Part shown: piece after piece, positions 1 to 9,138 of the stretch
How positions within the stretch are numbered: position 1 is the first letter of the stretch
Layout: every line of letters starts with the position of its first letter
Source of the DNA: Agrypnia vestita
Taxonomy: Eukaryota > Arthropoda > Insecta > Trichoptera > Phryganeidae
DNA: 64,000 nucleotides
Direction of reading: 5' to 3'
Assembly: GCA_016648135.1 (NCBI GenBank)
Contig: JADDOH010010086.1
Span: 1 to 64,000, forward strand
Position numbers and translations under genes: made by a program
Notes under the pieces: generated by a model
What the model saw: only the letters and a program-made list of their open reading frames with translations
What the model was told of the DNA's origin: nothing
The model's database searches: none

Positions 1-987
1 CGGCGCTTAAATCAGTATAAGTATTAAAAGTAAGCTCTTTATCAATCGACATTATCATCACGCGAGGCAGCACGGCTTCGGCCGTATTCTGAATCTGAAA
101 TAAGCAATATTGTTATTTCTGTATCATGATAGGTACCTATCTTATATATTACTAGCTGCTCATACCCGGCGTTGCACGGGTTAAAGATTAAGTTGAAAAT
201 AAATTTGTGGTGGGAAACAAAGGTTTGATTCGAACGGTATAGATTTGTATCGAAAATATATCAGGGAGAGGAGAGAAGGTAAAAGAGAAGGTATAAAAAA
301 TATAGCCTATGTTACCCGCTGAGTCCTAAAGAATAAGTTTCCAAATTTTGAGTCCGATCGGTCAAACGGTACAGATTTACCTCGAAAATATGTCAGGGGG
401 AGGGGAAGGGGTATGAGAATAGGGGGGAAATGTTGTCTATGTTACCTGCCGCCATTGGCCTCCGGGGCCACATCCCACAAATTACCAGCAATAACAGTAT
501 TAAGACAGTCATATTACAATGAAACACACATCTACACAAACACACACACATTAAAAACCCACCAACATCCGTTTCTGTGATACTGTAAGCGCTCTTCGTG
601 TCGATCCGTTACTAAACGGTGTGCTGTGATTTTTGTGTTATGAGACCAGACGAGTGCAGGAACCTAGAACTATTTTTTATAGCGTATCTGATTTATACCT
701 TGGTAGGTGTATATTATGATTAACTATCAATCTTGGGGGGTAATGAAAGTAACCCTATAACATGAACAATGATTTTTGAAATTTATATGTGTGCTTTTTT
801 TCTTTACAGATTCCTTGCAAGGCTAACCCCTTGCATTTTTTTTTTTTAAAATGTAAACATAAACGTGTGCTTTTGAATCAGCCTGGAACAAAAAAAGTCT
901 GTCACCTTGGTGCTCAGCTTTCACTGAAAATACCATACAGGTAATGTTTTGATACTACATATAACTAATTCACAACTCGCCGCTTTT
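1..987. other. Intergenic, degenerate retroposon-like sequence
   Basis: No gene seen. Around 150-470 there is an imperfect internal duplication: a phrase reading roughly 'acggta(t/c)agatttg/ac' followed by an AGGGAGAGG-type purine stretch occurs near 235 and again near 367. The phrase 'ggcgttgcacgggtta' near 163 resembles the tails of widespread insect retroposons. A CA-rich stretch lies at 520-550. The rest is AT-rich with no recognisable coding potential. Confidence 0.4.
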
Positions 988-1106
988 GCCAACGACCATA
1001 CCACGTTGAAAGCACCGGTTCTCGTCCGATCACCGAAGTTAAGCAACATTGGGCGCGGTCAGTACTTGGATGGGTGACCGCTTGGGAACACCGCGTGCCG
1101 TTGGCT
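988..1106 (+). rRNA. 5S ribosomal RNA gene
   Basis: This encodes the 5S RNA of the large ribosomal subunit, transcribed by RNA polymerase III. The 119-nt sequence begins GCCAACGACCATACCACG and ends GCCGTTGGCT, so helix I (GCCAACG with CGTTGGC) is fully paired. The internal promoter is intact: a box A-like AAGTTAAGCAAC followed by a box C-like GGATGGGTGACCGC. A run of six T at 1108-1113 right after the gene fits Pol III termination. No disabling change is visible, so it may be active. It is a single copy here, whereas insects usually carry 5S in clusters, so an isolated retrocopy cannot be excluded. Confidence 0.93.
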
Positions 1107-1175
1107 CTTTTTTATTTATTTTGGTTTTTCACCCTCATTTGGCTCTTTTTTACTTATTTTGGTTTTTCACCCTCA
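1101..1175 (+). repeat. Tandem duplication of 5S 3' end plus terminator
   Basis: Two 37-bp units at 1101-1137 and 1139-1175 differ at one base. Each starts with TTGGCTC, the last bases of the 5S gene, includes the T-run and ends CACCCTCA. The second unit therefore carries a spare 5S 3' terminus and terminator. Confidence 0.85.
1108..1113 (+). terminator. Pol III T-run terminator of the 5S gene
   Basis: Six consecutive T two bases after the 5S 3' end. A second six-T run lies at 1146-1151 in the duplicated copy of this block. Confidence 0.7.
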
Positions 1176-2092
1176 GTACTTAATCCACAAATTTTAGTAA
1201 AAATATGACCATAGTCCTCGGGTAACTGATAAGTTATCAAACGGACGAAATTGATAATTACATAGTCAATATTTGCAATTGTATGACCATCGTCATCGAA
1301 TGGACTTTCTTTGACAAAATGTTGTCATTTAAACAAACAATTGATAGTGGCGAGCTATGAAACCCCCAGCGTTTCAGTATACGGCGGGTCAGTAGGTACA
1401 TAATTTATAAGTCTACTATTATTACGTACTTTAAAATTCTTTGCTTTCTTTCTATCATTTAACTAATAAACTCTATCACTTGTGAATTTACTACGGTTTT
1501 TATTCGCTGTCTGACAGAAAGATTTCCTCAAATCCCTAACATAAATAACATTTTTATATTAGATGTGAGGATTTTTTTTAATCCTCGGTGTACGTACATT
1601 TAGGTCATACCTCCGTTCTTTGTAAATAGTGATGGTCAAAACCGTTATTTTAACCGGTTACACAATAACAGTTTTTAAGATTTGTATCTGGTATCGATGA
1701 TTAGTAACGACCAAGTTACTCTAAACTCACAATCCAAGGATTAACTGTACTATAATTTGGTAATACCACTCTACTTTATTATGTTTACATATATTTTTAT
1801 ATCATACTAGTGACAGTATTTTAACCGGTGACATACTAATCGTTGTTGAGATTTGTATCTGATTGTATCGATGATTGAACTGACATTTCGCAAATCGACG
1901 GATAACCAGGTTGTCTCAGTTACTAATCATCGATAACATAATTTTTTATTGTTTTTCAATTTTTTAAATAATTTAAATAATTTTATAATTAATAATATTT
2001 TTTTAAATAAGTTAACAAGTTAATAATTTTTTTTAAATGTTCTACCATTGTTTATCTTTTTTTGATTGTATAGAATAATAAGTTGTTATTAC

Positions 2093-2822
2093 TAGAGATG
2101 CACCGAAATTCGTTTCACATTCGGTATAGCCGTACTTCGGCAACTTTAAATCTACCGAAACCGTTTCTTCGTTTAAATCCACCGAACTTCGGTAGTTTTT
2201 TAATTAACTATCTTTTGCCAACGACTTCGTTCGCGTAGACTTCGATTTCATCCTACAGAAACCTGTTACTGGGATAAAAAGTATTCTTTGTGCTTTTCCA
2301 GACAATAATCTATCTCTGTGCCAAATTTCATCCAGATCCGTTTAGTTGTTCTGGCGTGATTGAGTAACAAACATCCATCCAACCATCTAAACTTTCACAT
2401 TTGTAAATATTAAATAAGTAGGATTTAAATAAGAAATGGAAAAGTGGAAAGAAATTTAATTTAAAATGAAATCTAGACAAAATGTTGATTTATAAGTAAA
2501 TAGATAACGTGTGAATTTTAATAAATTTTATTCTGTAGAAAGGAAACCACATCAAGTATGAACAATATATATGCTTTAATAAAATAAAATAATCAATTTT
2601 AATATCTAATATTCTATGACAACTATCCAGAACTACGTTGTGCCGCTAAATTAATTAAAAAACACAGTAAATAAACAATTACACGTATTTTCGTGATGGC
2701 GATCTGACCTGTTCATTGGGCAAAAGCGCGCGAATTTTAACCGAATTTCGGCTTCGGCACATTTAAACCGAACATTCGGCCGAAATCGACATTCGGCAGA
2801 ACCCACATTCGATGCAACACTA
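2093..2822. mobile_element. Non-autonomous hAT element with intact 8-bp TSD
   Basis: The element begins TAGAGATGCACCGAA and ends TTCGATGCAACACTA, an inverted repeat with three mismatches. It is flanked by exact 8-bp direct repeats GTTATTAC at 2085-2092 and 2823-2830, the size used by hAT transposases. Subterminal regions are rich in TTCGG/CCGAA motifs, which in hAT elements often serve as transposase sites. There is no transposase reading frame, so it needed a helper in trans. It lies inside the older element at 1627-3043. Confidence 0.9.
2215..2406 (+). repeat. Retroposon tail-like insertion inside the hAT element
   Basis: The phrases 'acgacttcgttcgcgt', 'tgtgccaaatttcatcc' and 'gatccgtttagttgttctgg' form a block that recurs in insect repeats, probably the 3' region of an RTE-type LINE or Helitron-like element. 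It sits between the subterminal repeats of 2093-2822, suggesting a third level of nesting. The exact class is from memory and uncertain. Confidence 0.45.
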
Positions 2823-3227
2823 GTTATTACCACGTATGTAGTATCTACTCTCTACACATATACTCCCCCACTACACACGAGTCCTCAACTTTTATAGAGG
2901 AGAAGCAAATGTATATTTTGATAATCTATTGTGTTAATTTACTTAATTAACACCTTTTAAAATTATATTACGATAAATAAAAAATCAGATACAAATAACT
3001 GTACAATATGTAACTGGTAAAAATAACGGTTTAACCATCACCATACCATATCCGTTCCTTTTTTTAGCCTTTCGAGTACGCTGAAGATTTGAAATACTAC
3101 TGGATGGATGGATACGGCTATGCAATAACACAAAAGTTGCCATGTATGGTATTGGAAGATATTATTTCTTTTTTCAGGTATGTTTTTCATTTCTAGTTGT
3201 TTTGGTAACAACAGCTTTACCGCCTTA

Positions 3228-3372
3228 GGCCCGGTTGTTTCAAGTTCGATCAAAGTAAGCGGTCGATTAAAGCATAGATTTTACGAAAACGGATCGTCTG
3301 ATAGGTGGAGAACGTAAAAAATCTATTCTTTAAAAGAACGCTTACTTTAATCCAACTTGAAACAACCGGCCC
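3228..3372. mobile_element. PIF/Harbinger-type MITE (145 bp)
   Basis: Inverted ends read GGCCCGGTTGTTTCAAGTT on one side and its near complement AACTTGAAACAACCGG..CCC on the other, flanked by the 3-bp repeat TTA (3225-3227 and 3373-3375). Three-base TWA duplications are the PIF/Harbinger signature. A sister copy lies at 62509-62652 with TAA flanks. Non-coding. Confidence 0.88.
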
Positions 3373-3388
3373 TTATTCTCATTATAAC

Positions 3389-3480
3389 TAGGGATGCATC
3401 CGATACCGATATATCGGCGATATCGTGGGTTTTCCGATATATCGGAATCGGCGATATTAATTTGCCGATACATTTTGAAT
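3389..3480. mobile_element. One terminus of another hAT-like element
   Basis: TAGGGATGCATCCGATA at 3389 matches the TAGWGWTGCAYCG pattern of hAT termini, followed by repeated CGATATATCGG / TCGGCGATAT palindromes. No matching right end was found, so this is a broken end. It lies 16 bp past the Harbinger MITE. Confidence 0.5.
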
Positions 3481-3556
3481 TAGGTACCTAATCCATACGT
3501 AAATGGATTAGGTACCTACCTAATCCATACGTAAATAGATTAGGTACCTAACTTCA
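3481..3556 (+). repeat. Short tandem duplication rich in TAGGTACCTA
   Basis: A unit of about 36 bp (TAATCCATACGTAAAT followed by GATTAGGTACCTA) occurs twice with one substitution. The TAGGTACCTA motif recurs at 4725-4810 and elsewhere and is a low-complexity signature of many lepidopteran genomes. Confidence 0.75.
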
Positions 3557-3619
3557 TAACCTTCGCGATTAATTCGTTCATGTTTAAACGTGGCACAATT
3601 TCCGCGTTTCAAAATTTCA

Positions 3620-3786
3620 TTCCGAACACGGAATACATGTTGTATCAATATTCTTACTATTCTCAAACTAAGCCAAAAGCCTGTGTTATGAAAATAGGAC
3701 TAGTAAATTGCTGGTGTCCTGGAATGGGGCTCGAACCACTCACCACCAGATCACTAGGCGAGAGTCATAAACACTTCACCAATAAG
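3620..3786 (-). mobile_element. tRNA-derived SINE, family B, copy 1
   Basis: On the minus strand a degenerate tRNA-like head (about 3786-3715) is followed by a body shared with 32026-32236. Shared body phrases include 'gaacacggaatac', 'caatattcttactatt' and 'tgaaaataggacta'. Box B has decayed here (GGTTCGAGCCCC, with a weakened T arm), so this copy is probably transcriptionally dead. Confidence 0.75.
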
Positions 3787-4074
3787 TTACGCATATAATA
3801 ATCTGAACGTAATGTTCTGTTAAATTACAATTTTCAAAATTTCATTTTAATGTCAAAATAAAAAATAAATAAAATCTATCTGTTAAATGTCAAAATTGAT
3901 GATGCGACAATATATGATTACTGGAAATGAATAAAGCACTAAGTGCCAAAAATATATTTTTAAATAAAGTAGGTATACAGATTAGTACCTACTATATATA
4001 GCCAATACATTAAATACTGCACTGAAGTTTAATCTGTGTTAATTTCTTATATACCTAGTAGGTATATAGCGTCC

Positions 4075-4265
4075 CGGCACGATCAGATACTACAAGTATT
4101 TGAGGATGGCCCTGTTAAAAGCCTCAACAACCGTAGAACTTGTATGAGAAGATGTATGAATGTTGCCGAAGCAAAAGTGGTGTGTCAGTATAGAAGAGTG
4201 TGACGTCCAATCCTCTCTGCCTACCCCTGCGGGGAAACGGCGTGATGGTTAGTTAGTTAGTATAT
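4075..4265 (+). pseudogene. 3' terminal fragment of an RTE-like LINE
   Basis: The stretch 'aacaaccgtagaacttg' to 'ggtgtgtcagtatagaaga' translates, with breaks, as LNNRRTCMRRCMNVAEAKVV, the same C-terminal peptide seen in the fragments at 43536-43960 (minus) and 26189-26480 (plus). All share the tail 'ctacccctgcggggaaacgg' followed by GTTAGTTAG repeats. Only the last part of the reverse-transcriptase polyprotein and the 3' tail remain. Confidence 0.7.
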
Positions 4266-4549
4266 AGCGTAATTTGCAGTGCAAAATACACTTTTAAAGC
4301 GTAGGTACCTACTTTAACCTTTAAATCATTTAAGTATTGACTCTGTATTCGGGTTTTAGTGCCTTATTCATTTCCAATACCTATTCAGTATTCATATCAC
4401 AGTGGTCAAGATAATATGATTGATGGGTTATATTGCAATTTTGAGAATAGGCGATTAGACGAGCTGGGCATGCGCACAATTTTTCACTGTAATTATTGTA
4501 ATATTTTTACTTACATTTATATTTAGTATACTCGAACTTCTCGGCACTG

Positions 4550-4621
4550 TCCCATATGGTCTAGTGGCTAGGATACCTGGCTTTCACCCAGGAGGCTCGG
4601 GTTCGATTCCCGGTATGGGAA
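4550..4621 (+). tRNA. tRNA-Glu (anticodon TTC)
   Basis: A 72-nt tRNA gene without CCA and without an intron. The acceptor stem TCCCATA/TATGGGA is fully paired, the anticodon stem CCTGG/CCAGG encloses loop CTTTCAC with anticodon TTC at 4583-4585, and the T arm is CCGGG-type around GTTCGATTC. Boxes A (TGGTCTAGTGG) and B (GGTTCGATTCC) are consensus. A T7 run at 4626-4632 is the likely Pol III terminator. It looks fully functional and lacks the poly-A tail that would mark a SINE. Confidence 0.96.
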
Positions 4622-4625
4622 ATTC

Positions 4626-4632
4626 TTTTTTT
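4626..4632 (+). terminator. Pol III terminator of tRNA-Glu
   Basis: Seven T, four bases after the tRNA discriminator base. Confidence 0.75.
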
Positions 4633-5334
4633 CATATTTTATGTGTAGATTGAGTTTATTTATTTTATTGGAATATATAAATAATAATTATTAGTTATTT
4701 GATGTTTATATTGTTATTTTTTTTATGTTAGGTAGGTAAATAACTAGGTAGGTACTATTTTGTCATTTTTAATTCGCATGCTGTACCTATAAACTAGGTA
4801 GGTAGGTAGTTTTGACACTGTTTATTATGCGCAAATTTAAAAAAAACATGTTCATCTACATAATCTAAAAATAATAATTTCGTTGTCTGTCGGTCCGTAG
4901 ATTTGCAAAACGTCTGTAAAACTTGCTGGAATTAAAAATTTAGATAATAATTTTTAGAGTGTGGCGCAATCAGCGTAAAAGTTTAAATTACACGGTCTTG
5001 ACATTTTTATTTATTTATTTATTTTATTTTGGGGAAAAATTAACAGCAAAACAACAATCTTAACAAATATGATATAATGGTTTTTAAAATTATGCCAATT
5101 ACAAATTTTCCACTGAATATAGGTAGGTACCTAGTACCTAATTTACTTTAACTTACTTTAACAGCGAGTGAATTTATATTATTAATTTATATTATTATAT
5201 GGCGAATGGTCAATTTAAAAAAAACAAATGGTTTTCTATTCATACATTTTCAGCTTCAAAATCCATCAATTGTCATGTCCCGTGATAATAAAATAAAATA
5301 TCATTAATGTCAGAATGGAAAATTGTATTTACAG

Positions 5335-5925
5335 CAATTCTGGAGGACATCTGTCGTCATTTCAATTCACCCATTCCGGAACGTTGTTGAAAACATTGGC
5401 ATTCTTCGGTTTGTATAAGCCAAATGCACCTTTGCGCCACAATATCCGAGATCCGAACCGCCCGTGGCGCTCTTCACTAATTGACGCATTTGGAACAAAT
5501 CTTGCCTTCTTATTATACAGGTTATTTAAATTTCTTTCGTTTCTAAATTATATTGTAATTATTGTATTCATTCTCATTTCAATAAGTATGCTTCTCAGTT
5601 CGCATCCGTCATCTGTTTCCGTGGTGTAGTGGTTATCACATCCGCCTAACACGCGGAAGGCCCCCGGTTCGATCCCGGGCGGAAACATTTTTTTAAAGTT
5701 TTTTTTTAATTGGTTTTACACAATCACTGAATATTAATTTGGTTTTGAAGGTGCGGCCCTTCTGATAAATTCCTGGTTCTCCACCAGGAAAGACCTGTCC
5801 ATCTACCAGGTTGCGCCAAGGACTCCCACCTGTGCCCTTTGGAAGTTTTACTCAGAGCGAGGAATACGGAGGACTGTGATATTGATCAGATCTGCAAATT
5901 GCCAACATCTAAAGACGAATTATAA
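5335..5925 (+). CDS. MINPP1-like: MINPP1-like inositol polyphosphate phosphatase, last two exons
   Basis: This is the 3' end of a gene for multiple inositol polyphosphate phosphatase, a branch-2 histidine phosphatase that removes phosphates from InsP6 and lower inositol phosphates in the secretory pathway. Exon 5335-5520 follows acceptor TATTTACAG and encodes FQFTHSGTLLKTLAFFGLYK, then NRPWRSSLIDAFGTNLAF and LLYR, matching the family block around the proton-donor HAE motif. Donor CAG|GTTATT is at 5521. Exon 5751-5925 follows acceptor TTTTGAAG. Joining AG to G gives LLYRCG in frame (phase-2 intron), then FLVLHQERPVHLPGC and a final SKDEL stop. KDEL is an ER-retention signal; human MINPP1 ends SDEL. 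AATAAA lies at 5970. The motif reads HSG, not HAE, so the usual donor Glu is absent at that position. Upstream exons, including the RHG active site, were not found. A tRNA-Val gene occupies the last intron. Confidence 0.85.
5615..5687 (+). tRNA. tRNA-Val (anticodon AAC), intronic
   Basis: A 73-nt tRNA gene lying wholly inside the last intron (5521-5750) of the MINPP1-like gene, on the same strand. Acceptor stem GTTTCCG/CGGAAAC is perfect, anticodon stem TCCGC/GCGGA encloses loop CTAACAC with anticodon AAC at 5648-5650, and the T arm CCCGG-TTCGATC-CCGGG is perfect. Boxes A (GTGGTGTAGTGG) and B (GGTTCGATCCC) are consensus. A T7 run at 5688-5694 follows directly. It looks functional. Confidence 0.96.
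5688..5694 (+). terminator. Pol III terminator of tRNA-Val
   Basis: Seven T immediately after the discriminator A of the tRNA gene, followed shortly by a longer T run. It should stop Pol III well before the downstream splice acceptor at 5750. Confidence 0.75.
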
Positions 5926-5969
5926 AGTCAAAAGGAATGCTTTTTGACTAAAAATATCTATTTAATATA

Positions 5970-5975
5970 AATAAA
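5970..5975 (+). promoter_or_regulatory. Polyadenylation signal of the MINPP1-like gene
   Basis: AATAAA 45 bp past the TAA stop, within an ATAAATAAATAA run. More AT-rich candidates follow to about 6200, so the true cleavage site is not determined. Confidence 0.5.
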
Positions 5976-6483
5976 TAACTGCTTAATTTTTGTTAGTCGT
6001 TTTCTGCCGAAAAAGACTGTTAAATCAATCGTTTAAATATTATGTGTATGTCCATATATATGTGTATGTATATATATTTCAATTTTGACTTTTACATTTT
6101 TGTTAAATTTTTATCAATTTTGACTGATTATTTAGATAAATTTGAAATTATTTGCCATTGCTGTGATTATGTATTAATATATTAAAATTGTATATTTTAT
6201 TATTTATCTTGAGGTCTTTGTCATTTATGTGACAAAAGTATGTTTTCTTTAGTTTGTGTCGAAAACATTTAATTTGCATATAAAATGTACTATATGCGTG
6301 ATCCAACAGAAGTCTCACATCAAGTCACAATGTGACTGGAAAGTTGCAGGTACCTACATATTTGAAATAATCGAGAAAAATGATTTACGTAGATAGAAAA
6401 TATTTAACTTATAAATATATTGTTTCCTCTACAGTACAAAACATTGACCCGGATGAAAATACACTGAATAATCAATTAAGGTA

Positions 6484-7245
6484 CAGATACACATGCTTAT
6501 TTAGTGGCATGCTAATGAGCATGCCACTAATAAGCATGCCATAACAACTGTACACACTTGCTCATTATTAGCATACTTATTAGTGGCACGCTCATAAATA
6601 AGCATGCTCAAAGCTAACAATCAAACACACATGCTTATTAGTGGCATGCTCTTGTCATAGAATAGAGACGCTCTCGTTCAAAATGGAAACTTTGCAAACT
6701 GAAATAGAAAATTCAAGTGAACCAGTAAATCAAAACAGTTCCCGAGTTTCCATCCGCACATTTCTGATTTTAGTTTTTATTATTTTTATTGTAAGATTTG
6801 AATCATTCATGCCTTTTAATAAAGTTTCATAAAAATTATTTCTCGCTATATTATTTTTACACAACGGTGACCGAGTATTCCACAGATATTCGTGATTCCT
6901 GTAATAAATCACGAAAAGTAATGTTTTATCATCTCCCCAACGCGCCATATTTGTTTCATCTGTCGCGGACTGAGAAGATCGCATTGATAATACTAGCTGC
7001 GAAGCCCGCGAGTGACACAAACGTGCTCACAATAAGCGAGCCTGTTCACACATGCTCCAAAGATACCCCTTCTCTATGGTGAATGACAGAGGCATGCTTA
7101 TAAATCAACCGGCGGTTGATTTTTGAGCATGCCACTAACCGCTCATTACTAGCAATGTGCGTACACACATGCCACTAATAAGCAAGGCCTAAAGAAGGTC
7201 GATACTGCGCATGCTCACGTGCCACTAAATAAGCATGTGTGTCTG
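6484..7245. mobile_element. Inverted-repeat DNA element with internal MADF fragment
   Basis: The left end CAGATACACATGC and the right end (reverse complement CAGACACACATGC) continue into TTATTTAGTGGCA on both sides. Each terminus also carries several permuted copies of TGCTTATTAGTGGCATGC, so both ends can fold on themselves. TA dinucleotides flank both sides (6482-6483 and 7246-7247), compatible with Tc1/mariner-type insertion, though the class is not certain. The interior holds a minus-strand MADF-domain reading frame. No transposase was seen. Confidence 0.7.
6730..6948 (-). pseudogene. MADF-domain fragment inside transposon
   Basis: From an ATG at 6948 (minus strand) the frame reads MARWGDDKTLLFVIYYRNHE, then YLWNTRSPLCKNNIARNNFY and KIIKTKIRNVRMETRELF. 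This matches the MADF (Myb/SANT-like DNA-binding) pattern: acidic start, LWN aromatic core, and the KIRNLR helix. MADF proteins occur as host regulators and as DNA-binding partners of PIF/Harbinger transposases. The open frame ends soon after the first two-thirds of the domain region, and only about 73 residues remain. It sits between the inverted ends of 6484-7245, so it is most likely a transposon-borne relic. Confidence 0.6.
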
Positions 7246-7247
7246 TA

Positions 7248-7983
7248 GCTATAAACATAGTCGATGTTTAAATTGTCTTCCTGTTCTTCATAAATCCTTT
7301 GTTCATCAATGTTAATAAGTTATCTAATTACAGAATATATCAATTCATTACCTGTTTCATTAGTGTTCGATTTCATGAACTCAATTACTGGACTTTGAAA
7401 CCGCATAAAAATAAACTTCACCATAATTAGTAATATTAAAAAATAATATTGAAAAATTCGATCTTTTTTATGTATTAAAAAAATTGTGTAGGTACTGTTT
7501 AAAAAATTATTTTGCTAAATTGAAATTTATTTGGTTTTGAACCCGACTGCAGTGAATCTGGACTAAGCGAAATATTTATTACCTACTGTAATAATTTGGG
7601 TATAGAGTTCACGTTTCATAACTTTGCATTTAAAATACATTGTAACTGTAACATTGTATTAGTAACTATCCTTGCCATTGTTGGTTGACGGCGCGGTCAG
7701 TACGCAACTGACTTTCAATCTAACATAACTTAACATCAACCTAGAGCTGGAGAAACAAGTTATAAATCGTTTATTCTACCACGCCTGTCAATTCGCAACC
7801 GCATATTCGAGAGTAGGTATAATGTAATTATTGATATACATATTTATATATTTTTGAGTCAATTAAACATTTAAACAAAAATCTGAGAATAAAGCAAACA
7901 TTTTATCAAAAATAAATTAAGTATGTTTTGTTTATTTCAATCCCGATACCTAAATTTTGGTAATTTTTTATTTCTTAAAATCA
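7248..7983. other. Intergenic, AT-rich, nothing recognised
   Basis: No open frame of note, no tRNA-like fold and no repeat seen elsewhere in the window. One slightly GC-richer patch lies near 7685-7700. Confidence 0.3.
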
Positions 7984-8080
7984 CGACGCGTGCAGTAAGC
8001 ACGAAACCTGATTCAATGAGAAAGGGAGTATAACAAAAACTTGGTTTTTATGGGTTAGTTTTTATTTTAATTTTGAAATG
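7984..8080 (+). repeat. Right end of 'AAAGGGAGTA' repeat family, copy 1
   Basis: The sequence from GACGCGTGCAGTAAGCACG through GAGAAAGGGAGTATAAC to TTTTTATGGGTTAG matches 19930-20016 closely, and its last 50 bases match 54066-54118. Only the right part is present here. Confidence 0.7.
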
Positions 8081-8780
8081 TATAAAATTATTCCATTTAT
8101 TATTCGAAGGATATAATATATTGATATCCTCATCAATTATCAACTTTGGAAGAAAGCGTGCGAAATTAGTCACAACTGTTGAAGGTAATTATCAAACTCT
8201 AAAAATGACTTGGTTGGTTTAAAAACCTTACGTACAATATTTTTCGGAATTCGTTACACCCAACATTTACACGAGTTAACTTATAAGATTAACATATAAC
8301 TTATAACTTGTAAGAAAATTCCAAAAGATTTTTTTTTACCCGTAGATTTTTTTTGTCGTAGGTGGTTTGCAGTGCTTTCAAATAATGTCTTTATATCTTC
8401 ACTATCGCAAAAACAGAAAATATATTGAAAAGTTTGTGTATGGATTAACAAATCTTACTAAAATACATATTGTAGGAAATATTTTGTATGCAATATGCCA
8501 TTGGGACAAGGAATATCAATTTGAGGAGGAACAACAAAAGTTACCACTATAACTATATAAAGAGTGCAAAATGCAGTTTGTTGAGTTATAATTTAGATAA
8601 ATTTGGATCACCCCTTTAAGAATGTCATGTACTTATTACTATTAACAGAACATTACCTAGTTGACACGTGTACTAAATATATAAAAATTAAAAATAACAT
8701 AAGGATATAAAATAAAAAATTGAGACAAATTTATACGATGACATGTTCTATGTTCTGAGACGATATTTTCCGTACATCTA
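8081..8780. other. Intergenic, AT-rich, nothing recognised
   Basis: Only short open frames of skewed AT-rich composition occur. None resembles a known family. Confidence 0.3.
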
Positions 8781-8963
8781 TTTTTCTTTTTTTTACGCTT
8801 CAACAGGTCAAAATTCCCAATTACAGAAGCGAAATACATCACAAAACACCCAGGCTTGAGTAAATCAGATAGATTAGATTAAATTGTGACCTCACCGGGA
8901 ATCGAACCCGGAACCCTCGGTGTGGGAAGCCAGTATCATGCCCACTGCGCTAAGAGGGCCGCC
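8781..8963 (-). mobile_element. tRNA-derived SINE, family A, copy 1
   Basis: The minus strand starts with a tRNA-like head GGCGGCCCTCTTAGCGCAGT (box A) and has a perfect box B (GGTTCGATTCCC). It then runs into a body containing 'gcctgggtgttttgtgatgt' and ends CCTGTTGAAGCGTAAAAAA. The poly-A tail is at 8781-8794 on this strand. Copies lie at 50284-50433 (minus) and 57427-57549 (plus). The tail rules out a plain tRNA gene. Confidence 0.88.
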
Positions 8964-9138
8964 TAAAAGAAGAAATGAAGAAATGTGTTAAAGTATCAAA
9001 TGTTTCAAATATGAAAAACTCCCGGAAGCATCGAAAAGCGAAAGTGTTGAAGCCCAGTAATTCTGGGAACTGGAAAATAAAGAAGCATGAATCAGTGACA
9101 GCAGAAGACCCAAATGAGTCGTGTCAGCTTTAAGAGCT

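Larger units (their letters stand above)
1627..3043. mobile_element. Non-autonomous hAT-like element, interrupted by another hAT element
   Basis: The ends form long imperfect inverted repeats. The left end starts TAGTGATGGTC and runs through ACCGTTATTTTAACCGGT; the reverse complement of the right end reads TGGTGATGGTT and then ACCGTTATTTTTACCAGT. A shared GTATCTG phrase lies deeper in both arms. The TAG-type terminus resembles the other hAT elements of this window. Eight-base flanks (1619-1626 and 3044-3051) do not match, so the duplication has decayed or the ends are slightly misplaced. No transposase frame is present. Removing the nested insertion at 2093-2822 leaves about 690 bp. Confidence 0.6.

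Noticed and set aside
4550..5687. SINE origin for the tRNA-Glu and tRNA-Val sequences
   Set aside because: Both fold perfectly, end at a discriminator base followed directly by T runs, and have no attached body or poly-A tail.
8888..8963. tRNA-like fold on the minus strand
   Set aside because: It has good A and B boxes but continues into a body and poly-A tail shared with two other loci, so it is a SINE head rather than a tRNA gene.
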